From Tetmemena sp. SeJ-2015 (Eukaryota; Ciliophora; Spirotrichea; Sporadotrichida; Oxytrichidae): 64,000 bases of DNA. Below, piece after piece: positions 46,522 to 59,545 of this stretch; positions within the stretch are counted from its first letter, which is position 1; every line of letters starts with the position of its first letter. The stretch lies in contig JAJKFJ010021226.1 in the NCBI GenBank assembly GCA_027382625.1, positions 1 through 64,000 of the forward strand. Reading direction: 5' to 3'. The notes under the pieces are model-generated. The model was given only the letters and a program-made list of their open reading frames with translations. It ran no database searches and was not told where the DNA came from. The position numbers and the translations under genes are program-made.

Positions 46522-49500
46522 TCAATCTCCGTTGTTTGAGATGCTGAGTTCATAGCGGTCGGAGTAGTCGTGGGAGGCTAGAGCCACGTCGATGGCGTCG
46601 TCCTCTTCGAAGTCCTTCACGTGCACTTGACTCCTGTTGTCTTAGCTTCCTATCTCGTTCTAAATGTCTCCTCTGCCAGCTAAGGTGCCTCCTTGAAAGT
46701 GGTTAAGCTAGTTTCTGCTGAGCATGTTCTAGTTATGCTCCAACTCCACTCTGTCCCCTTGCCTTATTTAAGGATTGGGACTGATTCTCCTCTTGTCCAA
46801 AAAGTGTCTATCCCTTTCTAGATCCTACTTCTAGTCTTCAATATCTATGTTCAACAAAGGTTATAATATATATAAAACCAAATATTTCTAAGGATTTGAA
46901 GTGCCTGTCCTAATGTTTTATCTTCCCTGTCTTCTCATCATCTGTTAAGGCTGTTGCTTTTACCCTGGTTAGTTTTGTACTCCAAAAATATCAGGTTAAT
47001 TCTAGGTAGCGTTCTAACTGTTAGGTTCTATTCTCTCATAAAGGTATAGGTTGTTATTAGCTGGTACTGAGTTATTAGGTTATTACTATGGCTAAGTAGT
47101 TCTTAGAGATGGATTGAGCTTTCTAGAGTGATCTTGATCTGGGGAAGCCATCTGTGGCACGTGGTGCTATTAATTTCCAACTATTCTGTTCTCCAAATAG
47201 CTGAAGCACTCTTCAAATGCAGACAGCAGCTCGTTAATGAACACGTCCTCAGTTATTTCATCACTCAGCTTTCCAAAAGTCTTTTCCATTATCTCCCTAT
47301 CCTTCTTCTTTTATTTAGACTCTTCTATGGGGTGAGGCTTATTGCGCAGCTCATGTATATTTGACCTTGGCTAGCTATTTGAGAACTAGTTTTGAGGAGA
47401 GCGAGACTTTTGGTTACTCTCAAACTATGGAACCTTCTCTTCTTCTTCATAGGGGAAGCTAGACGGCTGATTGTCCCTTTCATTCAAGTTAGGAGGCTAG
47501 CTTGAGTTATTCTTATACAAGGCTGGGTTCTGCTGAGTAGCTAGTATGGGGCTATTATAGTGATTAAGTGAGCTGTTGGCTCCACTCTTGACTCCCTAAG
47601 AACCTAGATTATTGAAGTTAGTGTTCATAAGCTAGTTCATCATCTCTAGGTTGCTCTCTTGAGTCAGGTTGAAGAAGTCTGAGTTGGTCTTTTCAATTGA
47701 CTGGTGGCTGGTCTTTCCAGACTTGTGCCTCTTCGCCCCATTTTAACCCGAGCCATGATGACCGGCATTTATACTGTCGAATCTATTGCCCTCTGAGTAA
47801 GAGCCACTTGCAGAATGGATGGACTCGCTCTTCCCTTTCGTATGGAAGGGACTATAAATTTCCAAGTCCTCTACTTTTACCTCTTCAAATTATGAACAAT
47901 CACATATACCATTAATTTATTGATAGGTTATAAGGGTCATTTCTGTTATTGAAATCGACCGAGTTAGCTTTGTGAGCCCCTCTTGCATATTCCTTGCTAG
48001 GTCTTCTTCCGTGAGTTGTAGTCTGAATTTCTGAGGGCCTGTTGGCAATGAGTCCTTCATCTCTAAAATCCAATCCTTCTATGCCTTCTCTAGGCTATAG
48101 GTTGATCTTTCCCTCTCGTTTGAACTGTTCCACATTTGCACTCTGTACTGTGTTCCTCAACTACTCTGAGGAGACTTGCTGGCCTCTAGGGTTTGAATGT
48201 CTCTCCTGGCTGGGATTAGCACCCTAGAGTGACTCTGAAGATTTCATGAAGTCCTGCACCATGATATTCTGCTAGCGGCTTCTTGGGTTGGGATTACTAC
48301 CGCTCTAACTGTGAGAGTATCTCTTGGATTCATCGCTGTTAAGTAAATCCTAGAAGGGTTGGTTGCCCTGGTTAGCTGGAGTATCGTCCATGTGCAGATT
48401 AGTACCAGACACAGATGATCTCAAGATCAATAGAAATTGAAATAGGTATAAGATTGAGTTCTCCTCTCCATCTCCATTGCTGTCTTGAAACTGCTGCTGT
48501 AGGAATTTATTGTAGGAGTCGTTGTTGGATTGGGAGGAATTCATGATCTGGTTGCTGCTTGCTCCAAACATCTGCTGTTGGATCTAATTAAGTTTTTCAA
48601 CTTCAGTAATTTGCTGCTTGTTCTCTTGGTTGGGCATCTGGTTCTCATTAAGGCGTCCACTATGATTCCTAGAGTGAGAAGGCTTGAGCTCTGGCTGGTT
48701 CTGCTGGAAGATCTGGTGTTGCTTGGCCTGCATGTACTCCTTGAGCATGTTGTCAAGGATCTGCATGTTCTCTTAGATGGGCTGGATGAACTCCTGCTTC
48801 TCAGTCTCGAACAGCTCTCTCAGCTGCTCGTCCCTGCTGTTGAGCTCCTCCGAGATCTGCAGCTGCAAACGTTTCTGAAGAGTAGTGAACATTAAATCCT
48901 GGTGGGACTCCTGCTCCTGTACTATCTTAGCCAGGTTTGAAATCTCAGCCGCCTGTTAACTCAAGCTATTCAAACCCAAATAGTATTATCTATATCATAA
49001 GGAATATAAGTTTAATTATGATGAACTCTGTAAAATAATTGATTTTATTTGAGTTTGATTGGTGAGGAGCTGCCTTTGGTTTGAGTTTTCTAGTTCTAGC
49101 TGAGCTACCAGCTAGTCTATTTTCTGATCAATATCGTTGTGAGCAATTGAATGCTTCAACTCAGCTATACAAATATTGTATAGAATCCACACGCAAAGAG
49201 GAAATAAAATCTGTAATTAATTTGTATTAAATGCTAGTTTACCTTTTCATCTAGGTAGTTAATGAGAGTGTCCTTCACTGAGGCAGTTTTTTGGTTGACC
49301 AGCCTACTGGCTATCTCCTCTATCTGAGCTGGCTGTATTTAAGGGATTTGTGGTTGAGGCTAGGGAGCGCTCTGTTGCTTAAGAAGTTAACTGATCTTAT
49401 CATTTTGGTTGTTGATGTCTTGCTCAAGCTGCTGAATCTTAGTTCCAATGTGGCCTATCTCCTCCCTGGACTCTTTGCTCACTCCTTGGAGTGCTTCTGC

Positions 49501-51929
49501 GTTTTCTTTCTTGAGCATGTCAATCTTCCTCTGCTGCTGATTAGTGAGCTGCTTGAACTGCTCGTTCTAGCTCTGCTGCTAGAGAGCCAGCTCTTCCTTG
49601 AGTTGGTCGCTCAGTCTCTGGGATAACTACTTCTGAGTCTCCTTGATCTGCCCTCGCAGGCCCTCTGTCTGAGTTTATTAAGCTTAAGTCACCTTGTCGT
49701 CTAGCTGCTGCACTTGAGTCTAAGTCTGCTACTTCAAAGCTCTTACTTATTACTCAAGGGCATGTAACTTGTCCAGCAGAGTGCTCTCATTCGCCTGCTA
49801 GTAGAACTCCTTATTCCTCAGCTGGTCGATTTACTTGGAGCTGTGCTCTGCCTTTTGTGAGAGCAAGTCTACTTCCTTCAAGATGGTCTCGCACTTCCTC
49901 TGCAGGTTGTGCATCTACAGAGTGAGTTCGTCATCCCGCTTGTTGAGTTGGATTGAGTTCTCTACTTGGTGCTGGATGTACTGCCCCACGTCTTTCTTCT
50001 GCTCCTCACTAAAGAATATTAGAGATTGAATGATTAGATTTACTGTAGCTTGAGGATGTCGTTCTTGATTTCCTTCTTGAAGAACATGAGTTTGTTGAGG
50101 GACTGCTTGAAGTACTCTTAGATTTCGTTCTCTAGAATGTCCTTGAACTGTATAAGCTCTTACTTCCCTTCGTTACAGCTGACTCCTATGCCTTCTTGAC
50201 TGCTCTTCAGAATTTACTTTAGCTTCTTTAAGCTTATTAGCTTGGGCTGCTGCTGTGAAGAGGGATTTGAGTTGAGGGCATTTGCCGCCTGCTGAAAGTT
50301 TGAGGGAATCATATCAAAAATATTAAAAGTAATCCTTAGTGGATTGGTTTGAGAGGCTTGTAGTTGTTGAGTGTTAGGCTGGGCCAGCGAGAAGTATGGA
50401 TGGATAAGAAATTAAGAAGAAATGTGATGGCTTGCAGCAGTTGGTGAGTCTGCCTCATCAATGATAAGAGCAGGCACTGTCTTTCTGTTCTTGGACTTGA
50501 TTAATAACCATGATAATGCTTTTTATTGATTCGCTTGCCCTCCTTCTTCCTTTGACTCTTGGACTTTGAGTCTCTCCTGGGGAGAAAGGCGGTATGTGCT
50601 CCTTCATTTTGGTCTTGCTTCTCATTTGAGTTGGTGTTCACTATCATGTTCATATTGAGTTGCCTCTTTGGAGTGTAAGTTCTGTTCTTTTGTAAAGCTG
50701 AAGCAAATGCATTTGTGTCGCTGCTTCCAGTCAGAGTCTGATACTGAAGTTTCTCATTTGTAAGGTCTTCTACACCCGATCGAGGCTAGCCATACTCATC
50801 AACTGAGTTAGAGCCTATGTTTTGGAACTAGGGGTAGTGGGTATGGTGGTGATGCATATGCCCATCATCCTACTAGTTTATAGAAATCAAGTGCTGATTA
50901 TCTCATATACGAATACAGATATAATAACAGTTTATCACTAGGTGAGTAGTCATCCAAGCTTCCCCTCTTTTAGTTCATATTCTGCATGTAGTTGTTGATC
51001 TTGGAGCAAGTTTAGCACCCCTTGTGGGGAGTGGCTACAGATTCTAACTCTGAAACTATCTGCTGAGGCATTTGAATAGGCGAGAACATCTAGTGCTGGT
51101 GGCCATGCTAATGAGAAGGCATATTCTGTTGCATGCTTGAAGGAGTGGGTTGGTAGTAATTGAGAGAGGCTTGAATTTGAGGATTGGGGTAGGAATCTCT
51201 GAGTGAGGTGACCGCTGTGTTCAAGTTTATGTTTACGACTGGCTGAGTTGAAGAAAGATTTTGGTGTTTAACAGTCTCAGGTCCTAAAAAAGTTACTTCA
51301 TAAGTTAAAAAAGTTCTTACTTTTACCAGTCTGAAGAGTGAGCAAAGGCGGTTTATTGTGGATGGAGTGGATTTGAGGCTAGTTCCTTGACTCTTTCTTC
51401 TTCTTGGTGGGTTTTTTGCTGTTTGCTCTGGGTGGAGTATTCTGTTCATGCGCTATTGAAGACCTCTAACTGCTCATATCTCTGAGAGCTCTCCCGCCCT
51501 TTGAAGAAGAGAAGTTCAAGGGAAGGGCGCCTCCAACGAATGAACCTCCCTATTTACAAAACGAAAACAATAGACTTGTAATTTAGTGTTCTGAACAAAA
51601 TTAGTCATGGTGTCCTTGATTGATTTCTGTCTGGACTGACTATTTGAACTGCCCTAGGGTTGAAGAGAGTTTTTACGGCTTCTGCTTAGGGACCCTTACT
51701 TCTGCTGCTACTGTATTTGCTGTGCCTAAATGGTCTTCTTAGGTTTGAAAGATTTCCCAGTGGCAGGCAAAGGAGCTACTTGGTTGCTTGGTGAGAGTAA
51801 ACTAGAGTGTTAGGGCTGAGCAATTTGAAAATTTGTGTAGCTGTTGCTTTGAATGTGCATATATGCTGCTACTGCTGCTATTAACTATTCGTTTATGTTC
51901 CGAAATTTTCCTCCATTTCTTATTCCCAT
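46522..51929 (-). CDS. long Q/N-rich coiled-coil protein
   Basis: From MGIRNGGKFRNINEQLIAAV (ATG 51,927-51,929) to TGA 46,522-46,524, about 1,600 residues after editing. The N-terminal third is low-complexity and basic (RRDSKSKSQRKKEGKRI) with a His-rich patch (HMHHHHTHYP). The middle is a long coiled coil (EEQKKDVGQYIQHQVENSIQ through QIEEIASRLVNQKTASVKDT; KIVQEQESHQDLMFTTLQKR). The C-terminal third is Ser/Asn/Gln-rich with a conserved-looking helix EDVFINELLSAFEECFSYLE and ends acidic. Many Gln codons are TAA/TAG. Five IESs and two introns resolve. One junction near 49,200 (intron or IES) and a 26-bp intron-like gap near 51,555 are ambiguous. A structural or cytoskeletal scaffold is a guess. 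Confidence 0.8.
47893..47914 (-). other. IES, 22 bp, pointer TAAT (minus)
   Basis: ATTA (plus) at 47,889-47,892 and 47,911-47,914. Removal joins NDPYNLSINQ to FEEVKVEDLEIYSPF. Confidence 0.8.
48957..49031 (-). other. IES, 75 bp, pointer ACAG (minus)
   Basis: CTGT (plus) at 48,953-48,956 and 49,028-49,031. Removal joins QIKSIILQ to AAEISNLAKIVQEQE. Confidence 0.8.
50009..50043 (-). other. intron, 35 nt
   Basis: On the minus strand GTAAATC...CTTTAG. Splicing joins IKNDILKL to HEEQKKDVGQYIQ. Confidence 0.82.
50413..50423 (-). other. ultra-short IES, 11 bp, pointer ATTTCTT (minus)
   Basis: AAGAAAT (plus) at 50,406-50,412 and 50,417-50,423 with 4 bp between. Removal joins TAASHHIS to YPYFSLAQPNTQQLQ. 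Confidence 0.8.
50503..50531 (-). other. IES, 29 bp, pointer AATCAA (minus)
   Basis: TTGATT (plus) at 50,497-50,502 and 50,526-50,531. Removal joins KKEGKRI to KSKNRKTVPALIIDEADS. Confidence 0.85.
50868..50937 (-). other. IES, 70 bp, pointer TGAT (minus)
   Basis: ATCA (plus) at 50,864-50,867 and 50,934-50,937. Removal joins LDDYSPSD to GHMHHHHTHYPQFQ. Confidence 0.82.
51284..51326 (-). other. intron, 43 nt
   Basis: On the minus strand GTAAAAG...TTTTAG. Splicing joins PPLLTLQTG to PETVKHQNLSSTQ. Confidence 0.85.
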
Positions 51930-52028
51930 ACAAAAAATGAAAGATTAATCACTCACACTCATTGAATTGAGCAATAAGATAACAAAGTGATTTAAAAGTT
52001 TCATAAATCTGAGTAATTAGTTTTCTCA

Positions 52029-55000
52029 CACATCTCATATTAGCAATCAGTTAGTTTCAGCTTGAGTGGCAATCAGGTTACTATTCCAAATGGTTGCGCT
52101 CAGGATTTTGGACCGTCCGCAACTAACCTGGCTCAAGTTTTAGTGTCCCCGTCATCAACCCTTCCTATGTTCGCTCAACTTCGCAAATTACTCTTTCTTT
52201 GGCAGACTCTGGAGGTGGCGCCATCGCTACCTCTCCCATTCTAACTGGTTCTCTATCAGCCACTCTCTCCGGAAACATCCTCTCCGCAAATATAAATTTT
52301 AAATTTGTACTTGCCAACTGGACTCCTAATCTGCCCATCGGATCAGCTGCTTACTTCAGAGTTGATTTTGTGCCCTAACATTCAGTCAGCACCACAAGTT
52401 TTCGGTTAGTGTTCGCAATAAGCAACAGCTACTATAAAATCCTTAGTCCAGGCACAGTCTCCATCAGAAGTCAATTTAAACATTCTAAATTATTGTTTAC
52501 TTAAGTTCAAATGTGACAAACATAAACAATGCTTTGATTACCTCAACGAACTAAAACATCATACTAGACTTGGTTTCCTCAAATTTGACAGGTGGTCAAG
52601 GCTACTTTATAGAAATAAACTCTCTCCAACTTCCACAGAGCATATTTCCCCTCACCAATTTCTCATTAACTACCTATGCATCAGTTTCATCAACTATAAT
52701 CATCATCTTATTTATGTTTAACTCTCTACCTGGTTGACAAAACTACATTTTAGTATAGTGGATCTGCTGGTGGGTATATAGTGCCTACACCAGGCAAACT
52801 GCTTTTCTAAATGTGACAAGCTCGTCAAACATTTCGCAAGTTTCTGATGTTTTTTTTAAAACAACAAAAAAAATTTTTTTTTAAAAATTTTAAAAATTTA
52901 AAAATTAAAAATTCCCAAAAAAAGGGGAAAATTTTAAAAGAGTTTTAATAAATTATAGTTCACCACAAGCAACCCAGTTCCAGGTGGAGGATACGTGATA
53001 GTGACCTATCCAGTGAGCTCACTCCCTCGAGCACTTCAGCACCTAAGTGTCTGTCATCTGCAAATTTGCAAATAGCTTGCACTTTTGATGCCTCACTGAG
53101 ATAGTTCAAAGTCACTGGTCTTATTTCTTCAGTTGGCTTGACTGCTTCCACCACAGTTAACTTTTTCATCACCAATAATACATTTACGAATCTGAATAAA
53201 TAACTTTAAGTTTTAGGTTTATGAGAATGCCCAGATCTGTAAGAGCCACGGCTTAATCTTCAGCAAGCCCTAATCCCCTGGCAGCAAATAAAAAGGGGAC
53301 CAAAAACTTCAATCCTCTAGATGACGCAACCCTCCATCTTCAAGACTCAAATAATCAGCGCCACCAGCTACGTTGTTGGAGCCTCTGACCAATCCTACAG
53401 CTTCTAATTCCAAAGTCCTTCTTCCCTTTCTACTGGAGATAGACTCTATATCACCATTCCATCTTAAATAAGTTCCTTTATATTTCCATCTGACATCATA
53501 ATATCAACGCTGACAGGCTGCTCAAGCACAATTCTCCAGAACATTCAGTGCGCTTTCATTAACTCAACCACTGTCAAAATTCCCATGATTTTCTAGGACT
53601 CTTTAAATTGCATATAAATATTTGAAGATCTACGCTATTGGCAAGTTTATCAGGCTTGGATATTTCACTTCAAGGGTTTAGAAATAAGTTAAGCACCGCT
53701 CCTTCTCAAAACTTCTCCATTTATCGCTATAGTAGAAAGAGATTAAGTTTGTAGTTTGTGTTCACTTATTATTGGTAATAAATCCTCGAATCAGATGAGA
53801 CTACATGGGTGAGCATCACTAATTCAAGCATCCCTCTTAATGTGCAGATGAGGACACCGAGTTAGATTACTTAGTTTGTTTCCAAAAATAGCGTTCCCAA
53901 TTACCCTTCTCTGCCTACAAGTCTCACCATCACATTTCAGAACTAGATCATTATCCCCTATGGTGGATATTTGCAAGTCAAATACTCGTCTGAGCAACAG
54001 CCCACCTCAGGAAACTTAAACGCCTCACTCACAAATACTGTATCAGAGACTTTAACAGCTGTCGTCTCATAAGACTCAAATTCATTAACCCTTAAGTTGC
54101 AGCAGATGATTCCGTCAGATATTCCGCCAAAAACAAACAACACTCTTTTCCTCCAGGGTATGAAAGTTAAATTGTATTAAGGTTATAATTTAAAGTTGCT
54201 CCTAAAGCTAGCTTCAGCAAGTCTCTCATAATTGACACCTATACGTCTGATGGCTATCTGATAGAAAGAGTATCGAGCGGCTTGGTTTACTCATCAACTT
54301 GCGATGCTCCATGTTTCTATTTTTAATTCACCTGTTCGACGAAGTCAACATCAACTTGCACAAAGTGCTTCCCTTATAGTTCAAGTACTCCCTTCCAGTA
54401 TCTGTAAGGCTCAAGTTGTGTCCAAGCCTGCAATGTTGGATAAATTAATTTCTTTGAAATTAATTAGGCATTGTTTAAACTTTCGCTTTACTATCCAAGC
54501 AGTTAAACTGGCAGTGATTAAATTCTGTGCCTGTATTGCAACTAGACTTGCTCATCATGTCAAGGCACAGCTAATAACTGCTCTTCGTGCCCTGCTAAAT
54601 TCCCTGCACTCTATCAAGGAACTTTCTTAAACTAATTTAAACTTGCTCAACTAGTTGCCCCAGTGGTTACTACGTAAACTCCACACTAGGTTCTTGCCAG
54701 CCATGCAACTCTACTTGCAAGACTTGTTAAGGCTCCGCTACTAATTGCTCTTCGTGCAACCCCTATACTTACTTATATAACGGTACTTGTGCGCCAATGT
54801 GTCCAGTCGATAAAACAGTAGTAAACATTACAAGCTGGACTTGCGAGTCTTGTGATTGGAGATGCGACACTTGCCAGGGGAAGTACAACACGTGCTCTAA
54901 GTGCATTTCAGGCCTTAATCTTAACCCTTTCAAAAATCTAAATAAAATTCAGTTTGTACTGCGACAAGTATTGTCCAGCCTCAAGTGTTTTGACTTCTCC

Positions 55001-57658
55001 AGGGATTTGCTCCAAGTGCCACTATTCTTGTGGTAACTGCTCTGGATCTACTACAAACTGCACTACTTAATTAAATAAGAGAGTTAAAGCTTGTTAACCT
55101 GGATATCTCTCTGGACCTTAAAATACTTGTCTTGATGCTTGTGGAGATGGGTTGGTCATGTACAACGCTTCATGTCAAAGATGTAACTAGGAATGCGCAA
55201 CTTGTCAAGAAACGCCTTCGATTTGCAAGACTTGCTCATATGGATTCTTTAAGTATTTGGATCAGTGCATCAGTTAATGTCCTAACGGGACCGTATATAG
55301 TAAAAATCAAAGCACCTGCATTGACAAAAGCTGCCCATCTGGTATTATTTAAGTGATGATGGAGAACTGTCTATCTATAAACTTCGTTTGTGCAAAAATG
55401 AATTATTGTAATTTCAAAAGGTTTCACTTTTAACGATTACTTCAACAAATGCATAGCTGAAGCTGATAATGGCTTTTGGTATTTTCCAATTCTAATATTT
55501 CTGGGTGGAACTTCTCTGATATGGATTGTTCTAATCTTCATGAAGTGCAAGAATGAAACGAACGTGTTGCAAGTGATTATTTGCTGGTGGGGGATTTTTG
55601 AGCCTTTAATCTATGCACTTTAATTGTATATGTGCTATAGGATGGAACACTGGATAGTTCTCTATATCATGATTGGTGCTCTGGTGATTCTTTAAACCTT
55701 GGAAAATAATTTATATAGCAATGACTATTATCATAACAAGGTTTATACTTTAAACCTTATGTCTGTTATCTTGTTCCACAAAGCAAGAAAGGAAGATAAG
55801 ATTTTCAAGAAGTGGAGCAAGAAAAAGCATAAGAAAATGTACAAGACTTCAATTGCTCTTTCCATTATCTTTAGTGAGAAGCTATTGAGGCTTTTCAATT
55901 GCAGTCTTTGGGACTTGAATTAAAATATAATGTGTTCAGAGCTGAGTTTTAGAATCACTACATTTTCTATGTCTCTCACTTGAGAAGGCTGGCTTCTGCA
56001 GTTGTCTTGACTCTTTACAACGTTATATTGATTGCCGATGTTTTCATCTTGCTGACTATCTAGTGGCCGTTCTACCTCTTCTAGATTGCGATTGAAACCT
56101 TGGCTTATATAGCCATTATGACTTTGATCAGAAATATATATATATATGGTTTGATGTACCTGCTAGAGTATAAGTTGCTAAAGCATAAGTACACTTTCAT
56201 AGTAAAAGTAGTTCCCAAGAAAAATGCATCAGCAGAAAAGATTGGAGATCACTCTGAATAAGTTATATTCTTTAGTTATCACATCGAAGAGATTGCAGGG
56301 CCACTGGATGACGAAGTCAAAAAGACTCTCACAAGGAAGAATTCTAAGTTCGAGAGTGTTTCCCTTCTTAACGCCAAAGAAAAAGAACTTAGCCATTAGC
56401 ATCATCTAGGCTTAAGGAATAATCCAGCACCAATTGGTGAAGAATAATTCTCTGGAGCAAGTGGTCCAATTCAAAAGACTAAAATGCAGGAGATGAACAG
56501 TTAAAATCCTACTCCTTTTCTAACTAACTAATTCGCTACCAGTTAAGGATTCAACTAACCTTTCATGTATAATAACCAAGTCTATACAAATGGAATCGCT
56601 GAGGAAGCTGATAATTTAAATTCTGATGATGTGAGGAATGGCCCCACTGATGCTAAGCCTCATCAGGTTAACTCAAACTTTTTATCTTCTGCAAAACCAA
56701 GGCAAAGTCAGTAAGCGTTTTTAAGCAGCTACAATAACAGTCCAAATCAGCAGCAGAGATTTGCTTTACAGATGCAGCCTATGAACCTCAACACTCATCT
56801 TCAGTTCTATGCGAATCAGCCTATAAACCCACAGTACTAAGTTCAGGATGCTGGATAAGAAGAAGGGGCTGCAGAAATATAGAATAACAACACCAACTTC
56901 GACTAAACACATGGAGAGAATCAGTCAATGATTCAAAGTTTGGGACCAGTAATTCAAAACTCCATGATGAGTAGTATGAGTCCATTTGATCCTAGACTAC
57001 TGGGTGCTTATCAAAATATGAATCAGATGTAGGCAAGTCCAAATCCCTTTATGAATACACAGTAGAGTAACTTCTACAATTTTATGTTGTTGTAACTATG
57101 TTTATATCAATCCAATGACTGCTTCTAATCTGTCTCCAACTTCTGATAAACTACCTTAAACTCAAGTGAAGAAGCAGCTAAAGAGAAAGTAAAAGTCTCC
57201 AACAATGCAAAATTCTGACAGCAATACCAGCAGCTTCCTAAACCACGGAAAGAGATGTTGAAGCTAATATATCTTATTTTAGCTAATCCTTCAATCCCTA
57301 AATAGAAAGAATTAAACCCACAGCCAAAGTAACCTACTCATGAGAAAGTGAAAAATATACCGCCAGAAAGCAGCCGGCATGTGAAGAACTAATTAAATTT
57401 CCAACCTCCACTGCAATAAATACCCTAGATGAAGAAGTGTTTAATGATGAAACTGTGCAAATACAGTTCCAGTCGCGCAAAGGTAAAGAGAGGACAAGAC
57501 TTAAGAAGTCAGATAAGAAAAGTATGCTCTCCTCTCAGAGTGCTTTTACATAGAGCGCTTTCTCAGCCAAGCATAATATAAATGAGGAGGGTCAAAACTT
57601 AAATGTGCAAGATACTCCCACCAAGTAAAATAATTTCTTTAATGGAGCCGATAGTTGA
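52029..57658 (+). CDS. Cys-rich multi-pass surface protein lacking its 5' end here
   Basis: Coding starts abruptly (HISYQQSVSFSLSGNQVTIP) with no start codon, 100 bp from the divergent neighbour. The first 2 kb encode Ser/Thr-rich beta repeats (SLADSGGGAIATSPILTGSL; YGGYLQVKYSSEQQ). Next come furin-/VSP-like repeats (CQPCNSTCKTCQGSATNCSS; CNQECATCQETPSICKTCSY), then several membrane spans (GFWYFPILIFLGGTSLIWIV; LASAVVLTLYNVILIADVFI), and a Q/N-rich cytoplasmic tail ending at TGA 57,656-57,658. This build of an adhesin-like ectodomain, Cys-rich stalk and multi-pass end is common in ciliate surface proteins. Two IESs near the start, a third at 55.9 kb and one intron resolve; others (about 52,740-52,800, 53,800, 54,440, 55,380, 57,110, 57,260) are only sensed. 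The missing N-terminus may be the segment at 58,117-59,545. Confidence 0.75.
52160..52179 (+). other. IES, 20 bp, pointer TCAAC
   Basis: TCAAC at 52,155-52,159 and 52,175-52,179. Removal joins LVSPSST to SQITLSLADSGGGAIA. Confidence 0.85.
52472..52506 (+). other. IES, 35 bp, pointer AGT
   Basis: AGT at 52,469-52,471 and 52,504-52,506. Removal joins PGTVSIRS to SNVTNINNALITS. Confidence 0.75.
52850..52945. other. homopolymer-distorted stretch
   Basis: Runs of T and A interrupt the surface-protein gene. The stretch looks like poor consensus inside an IES, and coding resumes at about 52,960. Confidence 0.45.
54158..54195 (+). other. intron, 38 nt
   Basis: GTATGA...TTAAAG. Splicing joins KTNNTLFLQ to VAPKASFSKSLIID. 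Confidence 0.75.
55898..55938 (+). other. IES, 41 bp, pointer TTCA
   Basis: TTCA at 55,894-55,897 and 55,935-55,938. Removal joins FSEKLLRLF to RAEFQNHYIFYVSHL. Confidence 0.85.
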
Positions 57659-58116
57659 TTTTATTACAATTTTCTCTTTCCCTTAAGTTTTTAAATAAAT
57701 TTTTTTGGAATGATTGATTTTGAAAAGAATTATTTACATTCAATTGTGGATAATTTAAGAAGAAATTTGAAGTAATTAATCAAGGAGCAAGCATATTTGA
57801 TTCTAATTTTATCTTTATTTAGCAAGAATGTCATTCTATGAACATGAACAACTACTTCAATAACACCATAAAAACTAAAATCATCTTCAGAATTTTACCA
57901 AATTAAAAACTAAAAATAACTTTTGATTTATTGATAAAATAATCTCTCATAAATTTTATGTTTTCTATCATGGATTGACCAAAAAGTTTTTATAATTTTT
58001 TTTATAGATATATAATTATAATTGATAATCAAAAATTATATTAATGGAACCTTTTAAACCCTTACAAAATAATTTTATTTCCTTAAAGTAATATTTAAAA
58101 AACTACACTTAAAAAT
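57659..58116. other. AT-rich DNA between the two surface-protein segments
   Basis: No coding. If the two segments are one scrambled gene this is an IES joining the gene's end to its beginning; otherwise it is ordinary intergenic DNA. Confidence 0.5.
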
Positions 58117-59545
58117 ATGTCAAGACACAAAGAGTCGCCCTTGTAAAATAGATTTGTCTTACTAGCAAGCCTTTTCCTACTGATTCAGAGTCTAATTCTT
58201 CGAATCGCTGCGAAAAGTTTGATAGCTCCTTCTTAATAAAATTGGACTGATTCTCATCGTTTTCATAGAGAGCCATATTCTTAGAAAACTACAAACTCTC
58301 AAAGAGAATTACAAAATTTTCTCTCAGTGGAGGTCATCAACTAGAATTCCACTGTCGCTGGATAAGCTAGTGATAAACTATTCAGATTTACAGCCAGTTA
58401 AACCACACCCACTAACAGCTGGATACTCCTATAATATATATGTTATTGAAGAATTAATTAGGATATAAGTTTTAACCTTTCCTCTTTACTGGTTTGAGTC
58501 ATCCAACTCGGATTTAAAATATATAGAATTGTTAATTTGCTATAGACCTTTATCGATATGTCAAAGTTCAGAATACTAAAGGGTGATGGTACAAGCGTCT
58601 CCTACACAACAACCAATTAGACTCTCTCATCGCCTGCCCTGCTCCTGTTAAACGTGACTAATTTCTACTCATCAAGCATCACATTTGGAACCTCTTCCAC
58701 TCTATTCATAAGAGGAGTCAAGAACCCCATTTCTTGTACTTCTTCAGGAGTTTAAATTAATTTAGAGCTAAGAGAGTGGGAATCCAAGTTGTGAATCCAG
58801 ATGGGGCCACTGTCGACTCAAACACATTCACCGTCTCTGCAGACTACCCATCAAACATACCCTATGCCAAACTTGTACTCACTGACTATACAGTCTCAGC
58901 AGCTACTACTTATAACATACAGTTTAACGTCACACAGCCAGTTAAGAGCGGCTGCACAATAGTTCTTAACTTTCCGGCTGCTGACTTCAATTTTAACGCC
59001 AACCCTCCTACCTCAATTTAAATTGCAGGCAGCCTTGGAACTTAGCAATCATTCTTTAAACATTAGCACTTTTAATGTTGTTGGAAGTTATAGGGTTACA
59101 GAAATAAATTTGAAAGGAATTCTCATTATTAATAATTAGAGGAGACGTCAACTTAAAGTTAACTTAAACTCTCTTGTGCAGCAATTGTATCAGCTTAGCT
59201 GTCTAAATATCTGTGAATCTTAGAGTATAAGTCTTCCAAAAGACTGTAGAGCTAGAAGTTTTTCCCATTTTTTGAACTAGTATCGTTGCTTCTTTAGTCA
59301 TTCAACCTTTGATAGTCAAACTTATTCCTGTAATCTTCTATTAATTTTGTGACTCTGTCTATTTCTGGTATGCAAGCTCTTACTTAATTCCTGAATAAAT
59401 GATATTTAGATAAGTGAATCGAGACTTGAATCTGTAGAACTCTACATCAACTGCATCTATTTCATCGATATCAGCTGCATTAAACTCTTCTTATGTCTCA
59501 ATCCCTATCACATCTCTATCATAGTGCTTTAAAATACACGATTAT
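58117..59545 (+). CDS. N-terminal part of a surface protein (signal peptide + beta repeats), no 3' end here
   Basis: ATG 58,117 begins a basic then hydrophobic leader (RFVLLASLFLLIQSLILRIA). Ser/Thr-rich beta-type sequence follows (FYSSSITFGTSSTLFIRGVK; DGATVDSNTFTVSADYPSNI; YTVSAATTYNIQFNVTQPVK). Coding-like sequence continues (TSTASISSISAALNSSYVSI) and fades at about 59,545 without Cys-rich repeats, membrane spans or a sensible stop. The style is the same as the start of the 52-kb segment. A probable 5-bp IES lies in the frame change near 58,770. It is either the displaced first MDSs of that gene or a truncated paralogue. Confidence 0.6.

Noticed and set aside
59509..59516. CACATCTC, also at 52,029-52,036, as pointer of the surface-protein gene
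   Set aside because: It is longer than TCTCA, but joining there puts the downstream segment out of frame and soon hits TGA, unless another short IES follows.
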